Origin: a virus | Direction: 5' to 3' (one strand) | DNA length: 29,257 bases | Virus record (IMG/VR): IMGVR_UViG_3300033991_000174 | Coordinates: 1 to 29,257 of that record | Shown: piece after piece, positions 1 through 7,849 of the stretch | How the letters are laid out: each line of letters begins with the position of its first letter | How positions within the stretch are numbered: the stretch's first letter is position 1 | Program-made: the position numbers and the translations under genes | Notes under the pieces: model-generated | What the model saw: the letters and a program-made list of their open reading frames with translations, nothing else | Database searches by the model: none | Told to the model about the DNA's origin: nothing

Positions 1-96
1 CTGCGAGAGGTTCTGCCAAAAGCGATTAAAGTCTATGATGAAACGCGGGACCTTGAGCTTGAAACTTTGATGGATAAGGTGCAAAAATATGTGTAA
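1..96 (+). CDS. C-terminal end of an unidentified protein (cut by window edge)
   Basis: An open frame enters from the left edge and stops at TAA 94-96. It encodes 31 charged, probably helical residues ending KVQKYV. The next gene begins inside its last codons (ATG at 89), the same tight packing seen throughout the plus strand, which supports it as coding. It could be the tail of a ParB-like/HTH protein such as the one that runs off the right edge, because the first residues read like the stretch after an HTH. The frames at the two edges differ by one base, so this is only a suggestion. Confidence 0.4.
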   Translation: MREVLPKAIKVYDETRDLELETLMDKVQKYV

Positions 97-256
97 AATT
101 ATTCAATTGAACAGGGACACGTTTGGCTTAGCGGAGAGGCTGACAAAGAGAGAGAAAGAGAATACAGAGTTTAACAGAGAGACCCTAACGCACGAAACAA
201 GCACACACGCACACACACAAACTCACAGTAATGAGGTAATAAAAGGTGAAGTGTGA
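89..256 (+). CDS. small hydrophilic hypothetical protein (55 aa)
   Basis: ATG at 89 overlaps the stop of the preceding frame, and the TGA (254-256) directly abuts the ATG of the next gene at 257. Such start-stop packing is typical of the plus-strand operon here. The 55-aa product is rich in Lys, Glu, Thr and His; its second half (from the stretch around 210-235, a CA-rich run) is a low-complexity Thr/His segment. No family is recognised. The CA-rich DNA could bias the frame open by chance, which lowers confidence. Confidence 0.4.
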   Translation: MCKIIQLNRDTFGLAERLTKREKENTEFNRETLTHETSTHAHTQTHSNEVIKGEV

Positions 257-541
257 ATGGAGAATGAAGGAGAACTCCAAAAACGAATAAAAGAATTGAT
301 GTACGAAGACAATTCCATAGATGATGGTTTTGATGTACTAAGCTACATTGATGCAGCTAAAAAAGAATTCCCATTAAACCCCATAATAACCGCAATAAAA
401 CTCTACAAAAATTTGAGGAACTATAAAGAAGAAGAACAGCAAATTTTGATAAAAGAACATTTAAAAAATTGTAACTTAGAGCGGTTTATTCTTGAAACTA
501 TAGACTGGTTCATTGAAAAGTTTGGTGAAGCTAGTGAGTAA
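257..541 (+). CDS. acidic helical hypothetical protein (94 aa)
   Basis: Starts at ATG 257 immediately after the TGA of the upstream small gene, so it is probably translationally coupled. The product is acidic and predicted by eye to be all-helical, with regularly spaced Leu/Ile and a Trp-Phe pair near the C-terminus (IDWFIEKFGE). No catalytic motif or cysteine cluster is seen and no family is recognised. It belongs to the short co-directional run 1-2134 that ends in the ParB-like gene. Confidence 0.65.
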   Translation: MENEGELQKRIKELMYEDNSIDDGFDVLSYIDAAKKEFPLNPIITAIKLYKNLRNYKEEEQQILIKEHLKNCNLERFILETIDWFIEKFGEASE

Positions 542-557
542 GAGGAGAGTGTATCGG

Positions 558-737
558 ATGACGCAGAGCCTGTGGAGTCAGCTAGTCAACACTTACGGAG
601 AAGAACCAGTCTGCGCTAACTGCGGCAAACCATTAGTGGCAGGCGAAGATGTGTTTACTAAGCCGTGTTATGGACATTCAAATCGGACTAAGCGGTATTG
701 TTTGGGGTGTAAGAAGAAGCTGGGACTATGGAGATGA
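558..737 (+). CDS. small zinc-ribbon-like protein
   Basis: The frame is open from 513, but the best start is ATG 558, with a GAGGAG Shine-Dalgarno at 542-547. This gives 59 aa (MTQSLWSQL...). It carries CANCGKP in the middle and CLGCKKK near the end: two CxxC knuckles about 26 residues apart, the arrangement of a treble-clef or zinc-ribbon mini-protein. An additional Cys-Tyr-Gly-His segment lies between them. A nucleic-acid or protein-binding role is likely for such viral mini-proteins; the specific function is unknown. The stop overlaps the next start (ATGA at 734-737). Confidence 0.7.
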   Translation: MTQSLWSQLVNTYGEEPVCANCGKPLVAGEDVFTKPCYGHSNRTKRYCLGCKKKLGLWR

Positions 738-949
738 AAACATTAATGAATAATCGTAATATCTGGTGCTTTTACAAAAATAAGCCTAAAACACGTAAAT
801 TAAACATGTTCACGGAAAAACCAGCATTTAGTGTGGAGTATGCAAGGTTAAAAATTGGTATGATATGTTTTTCTATTTTTCATGTATTCTCTAGTCTGTC
901 TTATGTCATAAGAAATAAATATGTATCAATCGGAGAACAACCCAAATGA
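734..949 (+). CDS. hypothetical protein, possible single membrane segment
   Basis: ATG 734 overlaps the upstream TGA; an in-frame ATG at 728 is the alternative. The 71-aa product has a basic N-terminal half (NKPKTRKLN) and a hydrophobic stretch (IGMICFSIFHVFSSLSYVI) that could be a transmembrane helix near the C-terminus. The region is more AT-rich than its neighbours. Its stop overlaps the AbrB-like gene start (ATGA at 946). No family is recognised. Confidence 0.5.
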   Translation: MKTLMNNRNIWCFYKNKPKTRKLNMFTEKPAFSVEYARLKIGMICFSIFHVFSSLSYVIRNKYVSIGEQPK

Positions 950-1188
950 GGAAGCGCAATAAATCTAGGTTTATCAGCACTACGACCATTGAGAAGATGG
1001 GTTTAACACAGCTCTGCCCCTTAAAGTCTAGCGCCAACACTTTCTACGTTACAGTTCAGCCTAACATTGTGAAAGCCTACGACCTTTTGCCAGGCGACTT
1101 ATTGAAAGTGCATTTGGTAGAAGCGAGGAAAAGCCGAGATGATGCGAGTGAAGAAGAGGAAAAAGAGGTGATAAATGACAATGAATGA
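946..1188 (+). CDS. AbrB/SpoVT-like DNA-binding protein
   Basis: An 80-aa protein. The central segment (TFYVTVQPNIVKAYDLLPGDLLKVHLVE, about residues 32-60) has the swapped-hairpin signature of AbrB-type DNA-binding domains: a beta strand, a 'P..IVKAY.L..GD' turn, then another strand. The C-terminus is a highly charged Asp/Glu-rich tail. Such proteins act as dimeric transcription regulators, common in archaea and their viruses. It overlaps the following ParB-like gene by a few bases, so the two are probably co-expressed. The fold call is from pattern alone. Confidence 0.7.
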   Translation: MRKRNKSRFISTTTIEKMGLTQLCPLKSSANTFYVTVQPNIVKAYDLLPGDLLKVHLVEARKSRDDASEEEEKEVINDNE

Positions 1189-2134
1189 ACAAGAGTATAG
1201 TTTAGTGAAGAGTTTGAAAGGAAAATACGGTCAAATCGTGCCGTGCCTAGCTGATGCGAACGGCGAAGTATTTGATGGATTGCACAGAAAGGAGATTGAT
1301 CCGGACGCGGAAACGATAAGAAGAGATAATATTAAGTCGGCTGTGGACCGCACTTTTGCCCGCATGATCGCTAACAAGGTACGTCGCCAATACCAAGCTG
1401 ACGAGTTAAGCAAAGACATAGCCTTTCTATTAGGCTCAGGCTTCTCAATTCATGACATAGAAGAGATTACTGGAATCAGCGAAAGAACGTTAATTAAACA
1501 TAAGCCGACTGAAATGAAAGATGAAGTAAAAGTTGAAGCTGGCTTAACTCCTAAGTCTTACGATATTGCTGAAGCATTTCAGAAGGCAGCACAACCAGAA
1601 GGTGAAAGAACAGCTATTCCACCAAGCATGCAAGAGCAAATAGCGTCTGAATTGCGAAACTGCGAAAAATGCGGACAACAATTCCACAGAAGCAAAGCAA
1701 CCATTCAAGGCGGATTAATTATATGTCCAAAATGCGCGGGCAAAGACAAACCTATACCTGCAACAAAAACAGAAGTAAAAGAGTACAAGCCTAAAGAATC
1801 TTGGACACAACGCAAAGCCATTATGCAACCGCAAGTAAGCAAACAAGAAATAGCCGCTTTAGAAGAATTGCAAAGGAGAGGTCATAAAGTGGAATCGCAA
1901 GTTCGCGTATGCCTCGTTGAAACCGTTATCGACTACATTGTGGATGACGTGCCTTTCTACCTTGACGGAAAATATGCGCATTTGAACCGCGATTGGAAAG
2001 ACGACTTGATTCGAGAAAAACTCAGCCAGAAACTTGGAAAACCAGTCTACGCAGTTGAGTACGAAAGGTTTAGCCAAAAATCAACAAAGGAAATTGTGGA
2101 TCAGATGGAAGAGGCTTTACGCTGGAAACAGTAA
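1181..2134 (+). CDS. ParB-like domain / HTH / zinc ribbon / VSR-DUF559-like nuclease fusion
   Basis: ATG 1181 is preferred over ATG 1175 because GAGGTGAT (1165-1172) then sits 8 bases upstream. The 317-aa product reads as four modules. (1) Residues 5-75, ParB/sulfiredoxin-like, with VFDGLHRKEI matching the ParB 'GxHR' box. (2) A helix-turn-helix at about 88-106 (IHDIEEITGISERTLIKH). (3) A zinc ribbon with C161/C164 and C182/C185. (4) A C-terminal region at about 220-300 (SKQE..ALEELQRRG....IDYIVD....YLDGKYAH....RDWKDD) resembling VSR/DUF559-type PD-(D/E)XK nucleases, with candidate residues E223, D251, D262 and K264. ParB-like proteins bind and sometimes cut DNA, so roles in replication initiation, partition or defence are possible. 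A truncated paralogue lies at the right edge. Confidence 0.7.
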   Translation: MNEQEYSLVKSLKGKYGQIVPCLADANGEVFDGLHRKEIDPDAETIRRDNIKSAVDRTFARMIANKVRRQYQADELSKDIAFLLGSGFSIHDIEEITGISERTLIKHKPTEMKDEVKVEAGLTPKSYDIAEAFQKAAQPEGERTAIPPSMQEQIASELRNCEKCGQQFHRSKATIQGGLIICPKCAGKDKPIPATKTEVKEYKPKESWTQRKAIMQPQVSKQEIAALEELQRRGHKVESQVRVCLVETVIDYIVDDVPFYLDGKYAHLNRDWKDDLIREKLSQKLGKPVYAVEYERFSQKSTKEIVDQMEEALRWKQ

Positions 2135-2178
2135 ACATGACAAAAAACACAAATACACAAACCGTCTAATTTACTTGC

Positions 2179-2246
2179 GGGGTTTGCTTGGTGGAAACAT
2201 AAAGTGACACCCCAATCAGCGACTGGGCAGCCGCCTAGCAAATCCC
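2179..2246. terminator. long imperfect stem between convergent operons
   Basis: Arms 2179-2191 (GGGGTTTGCTTGG) and 2234-2246 (CCTAGCAAATCCC) pair at 12 of 13 positions, including one G-U. A nested CCCA/TGGG hairpin lies at 2211-2214/2224-2227. The element sits exactly between the converging ParB-like gene and the hub gene, and its right arm touches the hub stop codon. T-rich tracts follow on both strands. A bidirectional terminator is the simplest reading; a recombination or replication site is possible. Confidence 0.45.
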
Positions 2247-3958
2247 TAAAAAATAATTTTTCGGCGTTGCAAATGCTCGGCAGATTTTGCGCCGATTCCT
2301 TTTAATATTTCGGGTGTGCTTGTCGTTTTGAGAACATGCCGTGTTCGCTCGTTATTGACTAACGTCGCATGTGTTGTCGCTGGAGGAATCATATGTTCCA
2401 CGCTTATCACGTCAAAGTTTACTGCAGAAAGATTCTCGTTAGGTATGGTTATTGGGATTCTGTCACCGATTAGAATATTTGTGTCCATAGGCATAAGAAT
2501 GTCAAGCTGAATCGGTGCAGTTATTTTCTGCGCTTTCAACATCGCAGCCGTATTTACGCACTCCGTGTTGCTGTGTAGTTTATCATCAACCACAACCATT
2601 TCGCGTATGCCGTAATTGTTTCCACTGGTAACGTCAGAATCAATGGCGCGCCAACGTAGATTGGAAAAATATAAGCAATCCAAATTCATGACTGTGTTTT
2701 GTCCTGCGTCAATAACCCATTCTAAATAGAATTTTATGGCTTCAACATCGTACCAATCAGGTCGACCAGTTTTAACCCATCCATCTTGTACTCCGACAGC
2801 AACTTCGTAACCTGGTCCCAGTTTTAAAGTGTAATGGGTAGCTGTTGCTATGGTTGGGCGGTTGCCCGCACTCATTGTATATGTTAAATAGTTTGATGTG
2901 TCGGGAGCATCAAGGGTTATTTCAAATTTTGAAAGGGTGCCTCCCCCAGTGCAATTCCACGTTATTAAAAAGTTTAAGAACGCCTCATCTTTTACTCGTA
3001 CAATTGTGGCTGTCGTTGCGCATGTGCGTTTTAGCCATAACCATTCATTTGCTACACCATCGCCAACAGCAACACCGTTAGCTATTTGGTTAGAACCACA
3101 ATGACCCGCGCCTGGTGCGCTTGGTCCTGTGTGCAATCCGCTTTTGGAACCTGCTGTCCAATTAGTTATGGCTTCTGTCCAACCATCATGGTCCGCGGGT
3201 AAATCTGTAGGTGCTTTTGTGTATTGGGTGTGTGAGCAAGCTGATGTTGCGGATGGATCGTCTTTTTCAAAGGTTTCTGTTGCGCCAAACACCCAGAATT
3301 TATTGAAGATTTCGTTTATATTGCGTGTTAGAGTGTACTGTTTAACATTTTCGCCTATCGTTAAGGTGGATACGCCAGCAGTTCTGATAGGGCGCGATTG
3401 CCACACAAGTTTATTGTTTATGTCTACATACCAGTCTTTTGAGATTGAAGCAGCATAATCGCATATTTCACGCATGATCGCGTCATATTTGCTATCGTAA
3501 CTCACAACAGTTATAGGTGTGGCATCAGCGGCGATTTCCGTAGTTCCCATACCTAGACGATTCGCTATTTCTGTCACTGTACTGTTTGCTGTTTCTCCTG
3601 CACTACTATATTGGCGTAGGAGTTTTCTAGTCATTATTTCGCCTTGATCACGACCACTAAAAGTGCGGAGAAGACCAGTTCCTTCTTGTCCCCAATCGTT
3701 TGCGATGTTTTCTATAACACCTTTAAAGAGCGGTGTTGCAGGAATAGTATCGTAGCCCAAGTAAATTTCTACTTTATCATTAATTGCTATGTCGTCAAAG
3801 ACTTTAGTTATATCTTTCATCCCTGGTAGAACGAAGGTGAAGTGGCCAAGTTGCCCCGTTAAGAAGCTTTTTACTTTTAAGAATTTGCAGTCTGACGTTA
3901 TTGTGTAATCATTGACTGCGCCTGTGTACGTTTTGATTTGGTAAACTGGAATTGTCAA
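2246..3958 (-). CDS. baseplate hub-like tail protein (gp44/XkdQ-like)
   Basis: A 570-aa virion protein, last gene of the late strand. The N-terminus (about 30-130) has the hub-type pattern: beta strands, 'DKVEIYLGYDT....LFKGVIENI', then 'RTFSGRDQGEIMTRKLL'. The C-terminus (about 440-545) has 'A.MLKAQKIT.PIQLDI......ILIGDRIPITIPNENL....FDVISVEH', typical of gpD/gp27/XkdQ-like hubs that form the central baseplate ring. Between them (about 250-430) is a Gly/Ser/Thr-rich beta-sandwich-like insertion containing several Trp, possibly a carbohydrate-binding module. The start ATG overlaps the upstream gene stop (ATGA-type). Family assignment is by pattern only. Confidence 0.65.
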   Translation of the reverse strand: MTIPVYQIKTYTGAVNDYTITSDCKFLKVKSFLTGQLGHFTFVLPGMKDITKVFDDIAINDKVEIYLGYDTIPATPLFKGVIENIANDWGQEGTGLLRTFSGRDQGEIMTRKLLRQYSSAGETANSTVTEIANRLGMGTTEIAADATPITVVSYDSKYDAIMREICDYAASISKDWYVDINNKLVWQSRPIRTAGVSTLTIGENVKQYTLTRNINEIFNKFWVFGATETFEKDDPSATSACSHTQYTKAPTDLPADHDGWTEAITNWTAGSKSGLHTGPSAPGAGHCGSNQIANGVAVGDGVANEWLWLKRTCATTATIVRVKDEAFLNFLITWNCTGGGTLSKFEITLDAPDTSNYLTYTMSAGNRPTIATATHYTLKLGPGYEVAVGVQDGWVKTGRPDWYDVEAIKFYLEWVIDAGQNTVMNLDCLYFSNLRWRAIDSDVTSGNNYGIREMVVVDDKLHSNTECVNTAAMLKAQKITAPIQLDILMPMDTNILIGDRIPITIPNENLSAVNFDVISVEHMIPPATTHATLVNNERTRHVLKTTSTPEILKGIGAKSAEHLQRRKIIF

Positions 3959-4260
3959 TTGCTCGCCTCATATGACATGTCGATTATGGTAAGACCCGCC
4001 GACGCTATGCCCACACCCGCTAATGCCCAGCCAATAGGTCCAGAAGCAGCTTGTAACGCGATTATTGCCGTATGCAACATGCGAATAACCATCGTTAATC
4101 TTTGAATTTGGGAAATTGCTTGGTTGATGTTTTCAGGCAGTCCTAAGCGTTTAGCTAAAGCCAAACTTCGATAAAGCAGAGTTTCCAACCTACGTATCTC
4201 AGACACACATTGCTCAACATTTAATTCCAGATTAAAAGTAGCTGTTTCTTCCATAGACAT
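3955..4260 (-). CDS. very short tape-measure-like protein
   Basis: The frame is open to 4326, but ATG at 4260 is preceded by GAGGA at good spacing and avoids a long overlap with the upstream gene, giving 101 aa (MSMEETATF...). It is helical: an N-terminal coiled-coil-like part with Leu heptads, then a Gly/Ala hydrophobic segment (LQAASGPIGWALAGVGIASAG). 'ASGPIGWAL' is characteristic of the membrane-active part of tail tape-measure proteins, and its place between the neck protein and the hub is where a tape measure belongs. At 101 aa it is far shorter than the several hundred residues usual for that family. Confidence 0.5.
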   Translation of the reverse strand: MSMEETATFNLELNVEQCVSEIRRLETLLYRSLALAKRLGLPENINQAISQIQRLTMVIRMLHTAIIALQAASGPIGWALAGVGIASAGLTIIDMSYEASN

Positions 4261-4270
4261 TTTAGATTCC

Positions 4271-4660
4271 TCATTTAAATGTCCAGTTAAAACACGCGCC
4301 AGTTTTGAACCGAGGTATATTTTCAATAACTTTTTGCTTCATTATCTCAATGATTGACCCTCGCACTTCGTCAAAAGCGGGGCGCATGAAAGGATAACGC
4401 AACTCAACAATGCCCGCGTAATTCACCAGTTTGCCCGTAGGATTAACTATGTAGCCCCCGGCCCGAACGCGTACTCTTCGCCAATGTTCACCTTCTCCTC
4501 CGCGCTCCACCCTAATAGAATCACGAAGAGAACCTGTGTCAACTCTTACGTAGATTTGAGCTAAGCCTTTTATTAATTGAGCTTGTTCTAACAAAGCTTC
4601 AAAAGCTGCCGCGAGTACTTCATCTGGGAGAAACCCCAAATCAACTTTTACTATGCTCAT
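4271..4660 (-). CDS. HK97 gp10-like neck/tail-completion protein
   Basis: A 129-aa product with the family pattern YVRVDTGSLRDSIRVE, then VRVRAGG, then NYAGIVELRYPFMRPAFDEVR. The 'VDTGxLRxSI' and 'YAxxVExxYPFMRPAF' boxes are diagnostic of the HK97 gp10 family, which joins the head connector to the tail tube. The length is normal for the family. It lies between a tail protein (4671-5588) and the tape-measure-like gene. The start at 4660 is 10 bases after the upstream stop. This is one of the firmer structural calls. Confidence 0.8.
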   Translation of the reverse strand: MSIVKVDLGFLPDEVLAAAFEALLEQAQLIKGLAQIYVRVDTGSLRDSIRVERGGEGEHWRRVRVRAGGYIVNPTGKLVNYAGIVELRYPFMRPAFDEVRGSIIEIMKQKVIENIPRFKTGACFNWTFK

Positions 4661-4670
4661 GTGCGTCGCC

Positions 4671-5588
4671 TTACACTGGGAAGTTGCTTGCTAAGTTTAG
4701 TCCGAACCTTTCCACCCACGTTTCGTTTGCCGCGTCGCTTCTGCGGTACTCTCGGAAAAGCAAGTCAAGCGTCTGCGCGTTTTGGCTGCGGCGTACAACT
4801 GGGGTTTCCAGCGTGACTTTGAACTGTTCCTTGCTCGTAGATAGCCAGTTCCAAGCGTTTATGCTGCTGCCGTGTGCGATTTCGTAGAATACTTCTCCGT
4901 CTACGTAGTCTCCGCTGCGGGTCCAGTCGCCTATGTTTAAGTCGCATGGAATGCGGACTGTTGTGGATTCGCTGCCTAGGTTCTGGGTGATGTCTCCTAC
5001 TCGGCTTGGAATCGGGATTATTGCGTAGCGTGGCGGCAGGCTTAGTTCTAGTTCGGGGTAGTTTGGAAGTGTGAAGTTAGCCTTGTAGAAAAATATGAAG
5101 TCGCAGTAAACGTAATAGTTAGTTCCCGGTGCTCCATCCCCAACGCTGTCGGGATAGTCGTCTGCGTAAATATACACTTTATCTATGGTTTTACCAGTTG
5201 TCAATGTGCCTGCGGTTACTGTCCAAGTTTGGCTGAACTCAGGGTTTGTTGAACCGACTATCAACTGGTCTGAAGCGTCGTCGAATGTGACTTTTACTCT
5301 TATACCCATGCCGTTGCTGCCGACGCTTGTTTTCCACCTAACTAGAAATTTAGTGTATAGCGTTGTGCTTAGGGCCAAGCTGGACAAGTCTTTGTAGTAA
5401 CTGCAAAATTCATCTCCCGCAGTGTCAGGTACGGCGGTTATCATGTAAACGTCGTCGTATAAGCCTGTTAAGCTACACTCTTCTGCAGCCATGCCCGTGC
5501 GTTGTTCGGTGGCGTTCCAAGTGGCTGCTTCAGAGTCTACGCAGTCAATTTGCACGCCATGTCCGTAGGTGATTGTTGGATTAGTCAA
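4671..5588 (-). CDS. tail structural protein with N-terminal beta-sandwich
   Basis: A 305-aa product. The first 170 residues look like a jelly-roll or carbohydrate-binding-like sandwich (alternating strands, 'LYTKFLVRWKTSVGSNGMGIRVKVTFDD', 'YVYCDFIFFYKA'). The last 130 begin 'PPRYAIIPIPSRVGDITQNLGSEST' and continue with a tail/baseplate-like pattern. It could be a tail-tube or Dit-like adaptor protein; nothing in the sequence decides between these. Its start overlaps the stop of the upstream 5585-6403 gene, and the pair is probably co-translated. Confidence 0.5.
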   Translation of the reverse strand: MTNPTITYGHGVQIDCVDSEAATWNATEQRTGMAAEECSLTGLYDDVYMITAVPDTAGDEFCSYYKDLSSLALSTTLYTKFLVRWKTSVGSNGMGIRVKVTFDDASDQLIVGSTNPEFSQTWTVTAGTLTTGKTIDKVYIYADDYPDSVGDGAPGTNYYVYCDFIFFYKANFTLPNYPELELSLPPRYAIIPIPSRVGDITQNLGSESTTVRIPCDLNIGDWTRSGDYVDGEVFYEIAHGSSINAWNWLSTSKEQFKVTLETPVVRRSQNAQTLDLLFREYRRSDAANETWVERFGLNLASNFPV

Positions 5589-6403
5589 GTTGCACTCCTC
5601 GTATATTCCAATACAACCTCTTGCGAAAATAGAATGGGTGAACCTAAAGAAGTAGAAGTTTCTCTGGCTCTGCCCACACGCCTCACTGAACCTTCTGGGT
5701 AAGTCATGGCTATTAGGCGTAGTTCTTGGTAGCCTTTTTCTATCAGATTTGTCGCGGTTATGGTTGTCTTGTTTATTGCGTAAAGCGTGATAGGCACGCG
5801 CTCATGATAGGCGTATGCGGTTTTGTCTGCTTGAATTAGGGCTTCGGATTCGCCTATGTCAATGTTAAAAATGAGGTCTACGCCTTTCGTCACGAAAATG
5901 TGACTTATTGGGTAGTCTGCTTTGCCGAAGCAGATGATGTACGTCGCAAGCGTTGAGCCGTCGTCTTTAGTTATGTGCGCCGGGGTTATGTGGTCTTGAA
6001 TATACTCTTTCTGTCGGTAACGCACATCAGTTATGAGGCTGTCGCTGTCTAAATGCCAAGTTCCGCTCGAGCCGGGACGGTCATAATGCATGGGAATTTT
6101 AGTTAGCTGCGTTTCATAATAATACAAGCTATCTCCAAGATAATGTGGCTCGGTTGTTTCCACTTCATAATAGTTAGAAGCACTATCAACTATTTCGTCA
6201 CCTTCGCTTACAGGGTCAAGGTGGAAGGCGCTTACTTCGTATTTTGGGTAAACACCAGCGGAAAATGCGAGTCGTTGCATGGAACGGGGGACTATCACCA
6301 TTTCTATTGTGGATGTAGAGAAGGTTTTAGCGTACCATCCCGTAGTGGAGTCTGCACTGCCAAGCGTTAAAGCTCGGCGTGTTACGTCAAAACTTAAACC
6401 CAT
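5585..6403 (-). CDS. putative tail protein of unknown type
   Basis: A 272-aa, beta-rich protein with no cysteine cluster or enzyme motif. Features include 'YPKYEVSAFHLDPVSEGDEI', 'YYEVETTEPHYLGDSLYYYETQLTKIPMHYDRP' and a C-terminal 'YPEGSVRRVGRARE'. The segment 'VSEGDEIVDSASNYYEVETTEPHYLGDSLYYYETQL' resembles head-tail joining proteins that describe a property before and after application, so a tail-terminator or adaptor role is possible. The 2-base gap to the spike gene and the overlap with the next tail gene place it in the tail operon. No firm family. Confidence 0.5.
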   Translation of the reverse strand: MGLSFDVTRRALTLGSADSTTGWYAKTFSTSTIEMVIVPRSMQRLAFSAGVYPKYEVSAFHLDPVSEGDEIVDSASNYYEVETTEPHYLGDSLYYYETQLTKIPMHYDRPGSSGTWHLDSDSLITDVRYRQKEYIQDHITPAHITKDDGSTLATYIICFGKADYPISHIFVTKGVDLIFNIDIGESEALIQADKTAYAYHERVPITLYAINKTTITATNLIEKGYQELRLIAMTYPEGSVRRVGRARETSTSLGSPILFSQEVVLEYTRSAT

Positions 6404-6404
6404 C

Positions 6405-7847
6405 TTAGACCACTTCTGCTCTCCACTGATAAGTTTTCGCGCTAGTAGCAGTGACGTAAATGTTAGTTGCGTCCGCCGCAGCAGACTGATAAGCTAAGGC
6501 TCCGCCTGTCGTGCTTTCACTTAGAAAAACCCTGTTAGGCGTTGAAACTAGGCCATGAGCGATCGTCTGTTGCGCGCCTGTACCTGTGGAGGTTCCGCTG
6601 TTTTCTGTTACACATCCACGGTTGAAAAGCATTCTCGTATTTGCACCTAACTTTGTAATGGGATTAGTGTTTGCGTTGCCTCTGAAATCGTTAAACGCAA
6701 TGTAATTGTAATCGCTAGTGTCAACTTCTTGCACACCACCTAACTGTTTCTTAGGAGTTTGATTATCGTAAGCATCTACTCCTGTCACGCGACAGTATGA
6801 TGCACTAGACAGAACAATGCCGAATCCGTTGCCGCTTGCACCGTCTTCTCGGTTGTTGTAGTAACATCCTCCCTTGATGTGAACGCGTGTGCTATCTCCG
6901 TAAACGGATACGCCTGCCCTCTGATTATGGTAAGCTTGGCAATCTGTGAGATAGACTGATTCTGAATCGTTTATCATGAATCCGTCTAAAATATTGGATG
7001 CGTCGCCGTTTTGCCATGCTTTCACTCCGTATAGGCTTACGCCGATGGCTTGCGTGATTTTTACGCCGCCTTTAATGTTGCCGTAGGCTTCGCCTTCAGT
7101 CATTGTTACCCATGTTATTTCTCTACTTGCGCCGCCCACTATGTAGATGCCGACTTGACCATTCGAGTTTGCCCTTATTCCTGATGCATCGCATAATCCT
7201 TCGCTGTCCCAAACAAATCCTTCTCTGTCATTGCTGTCGCATGATACATCTATGTAGTTGTTCCATTGCCCATTGGTGACATATAGTCCTTGCCGTTTGC
7301 AGTTAATTATCCTTACATTTTCAATATGACAACGTTGGTGTGCATACATTCGCAGTCCAACTAAATCACCATCTACCCCACTGTCACTTTGATTTGCCTT
7401 ATTACCATCTAACGTTAGATTTTGAAGGTGAAAACCATATTTCGTTGTCGGCGTATGATCTTCAAAAGCGATGAGAGAACCACCTACACTGTTGCCTAAC
7501 TGTAGAATTGTGCCTCCTTTGCTCTCTCCTATTACAGCAACATTATCCGCTGGAATCAACGCGGCAGAACGCGATGGGCTTGTGTTTGTTATTTCAACTA
7601 AACTACTACAGACATAGGTTCCTTTTCGGAGAAATATTGTGCCACCCGTAGAACTTAAGGCGGCGTTTGCAAATCGCAATACAACTGCAGCATCAGTATT
7701 CGGCGTTGCGTCTGTGCCACCTGCAATATTAGTCTCCGCATAATATGTATCCCCTATCTTAAAAACCGTGTAACTAGAAGGAATGCTACTGCTCAGCCGC
7801 CTAAGTCTAGTCTGAGTATTAATTACATCTCCGCTAGTCCATGACAT
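6405..7847 (-). CDS. right-handed beta-helix tail spike (receptor-binding)
   Basis: A 480-aa protein. An N-terminal segment (DAAVVLRFANAAL..GGTIFLRKGTYVCSSLVEI) is the usual opening of pectate-lyase-like viral spikes. Residues about 125-410 show repeated short strands of the type 'G....I.GC....N...G..V' (HIENVRIINC, REITWVTM, VYLTDCQAYHNQ, VHIKGGCYYNN, CRVTGVDAYDNQ), the parallel beta-helix pattern. A separate C-terminal domain (about 415-480) starts 'GTGAQQTIAHGLVSTPNRV', a common fibre-tip motif. The role is binding, and possibly cleaving, host surface glycans. No catalytic residues can be assigned by eye. Two stray Cys in the helix are not in a metal-binding pattern. Confidence 0.8.
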   Translation of the reverse strand: MSWTSGDVINTQTRLRRLSSSIPSSYTVFKIGDTYYAETNIAGGTDATPNTDAAVVLRFANAALSSTGGTIFLRKGTYVCSSLVEITNTSPSRSAALIPADNVAVIGESKGGTILQLGNSVGGSLIAFEDHTPTTKYGFHLQNLTLDGNKANQSDSGVDGDLVGLRMYAHQRCHIENVRIINCKRQGLYVTNGQWNNYIDVSCDSNDREGFVWDSEGLCDASGIRANSNGQVGIYIVGGASREITWVTMTEGEAYGNIKGGVKITQAIGVSLYGVKAWQNGDASNILDGFMINDSESVYLTDCQAYHNQRAGVSVYGDSTRVHIKGGCYYNNREDGASGNGFGIVLSSASYCRVTGVDAYDNQTPKKQLGGVQEVDTSDYNYIAFNDFRGNANTNPITKLGANTRMLFNRGCVTENSGTSTGTGAQQTIAHGLVSTPNRVFLSESTTGGALAYQSAAADATNIYVTATSAKTYQWRAEVV

Positions 7848-7849
7848 TT

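Noticed and set aside
200-235. CA-rich stretch as a repeat array
   Set aside because: It is a short irregular low-complexity run inside a small open frame, with no regular spacers as in CRISPR or iterons.
2316-3829. Several rightward open frames within the hub gene
   Set aside because: They lie opposite a long coherent 570-aa gene, have no ribosome-binding sites and read as low-complexity shadow translations.
4684-5702. Overlapping rightward frames opposite the tail genes
   Set aside because: Shadows of the minus-strand 4671-5588 and 5585-6403 genes; biased composition and no start signals.
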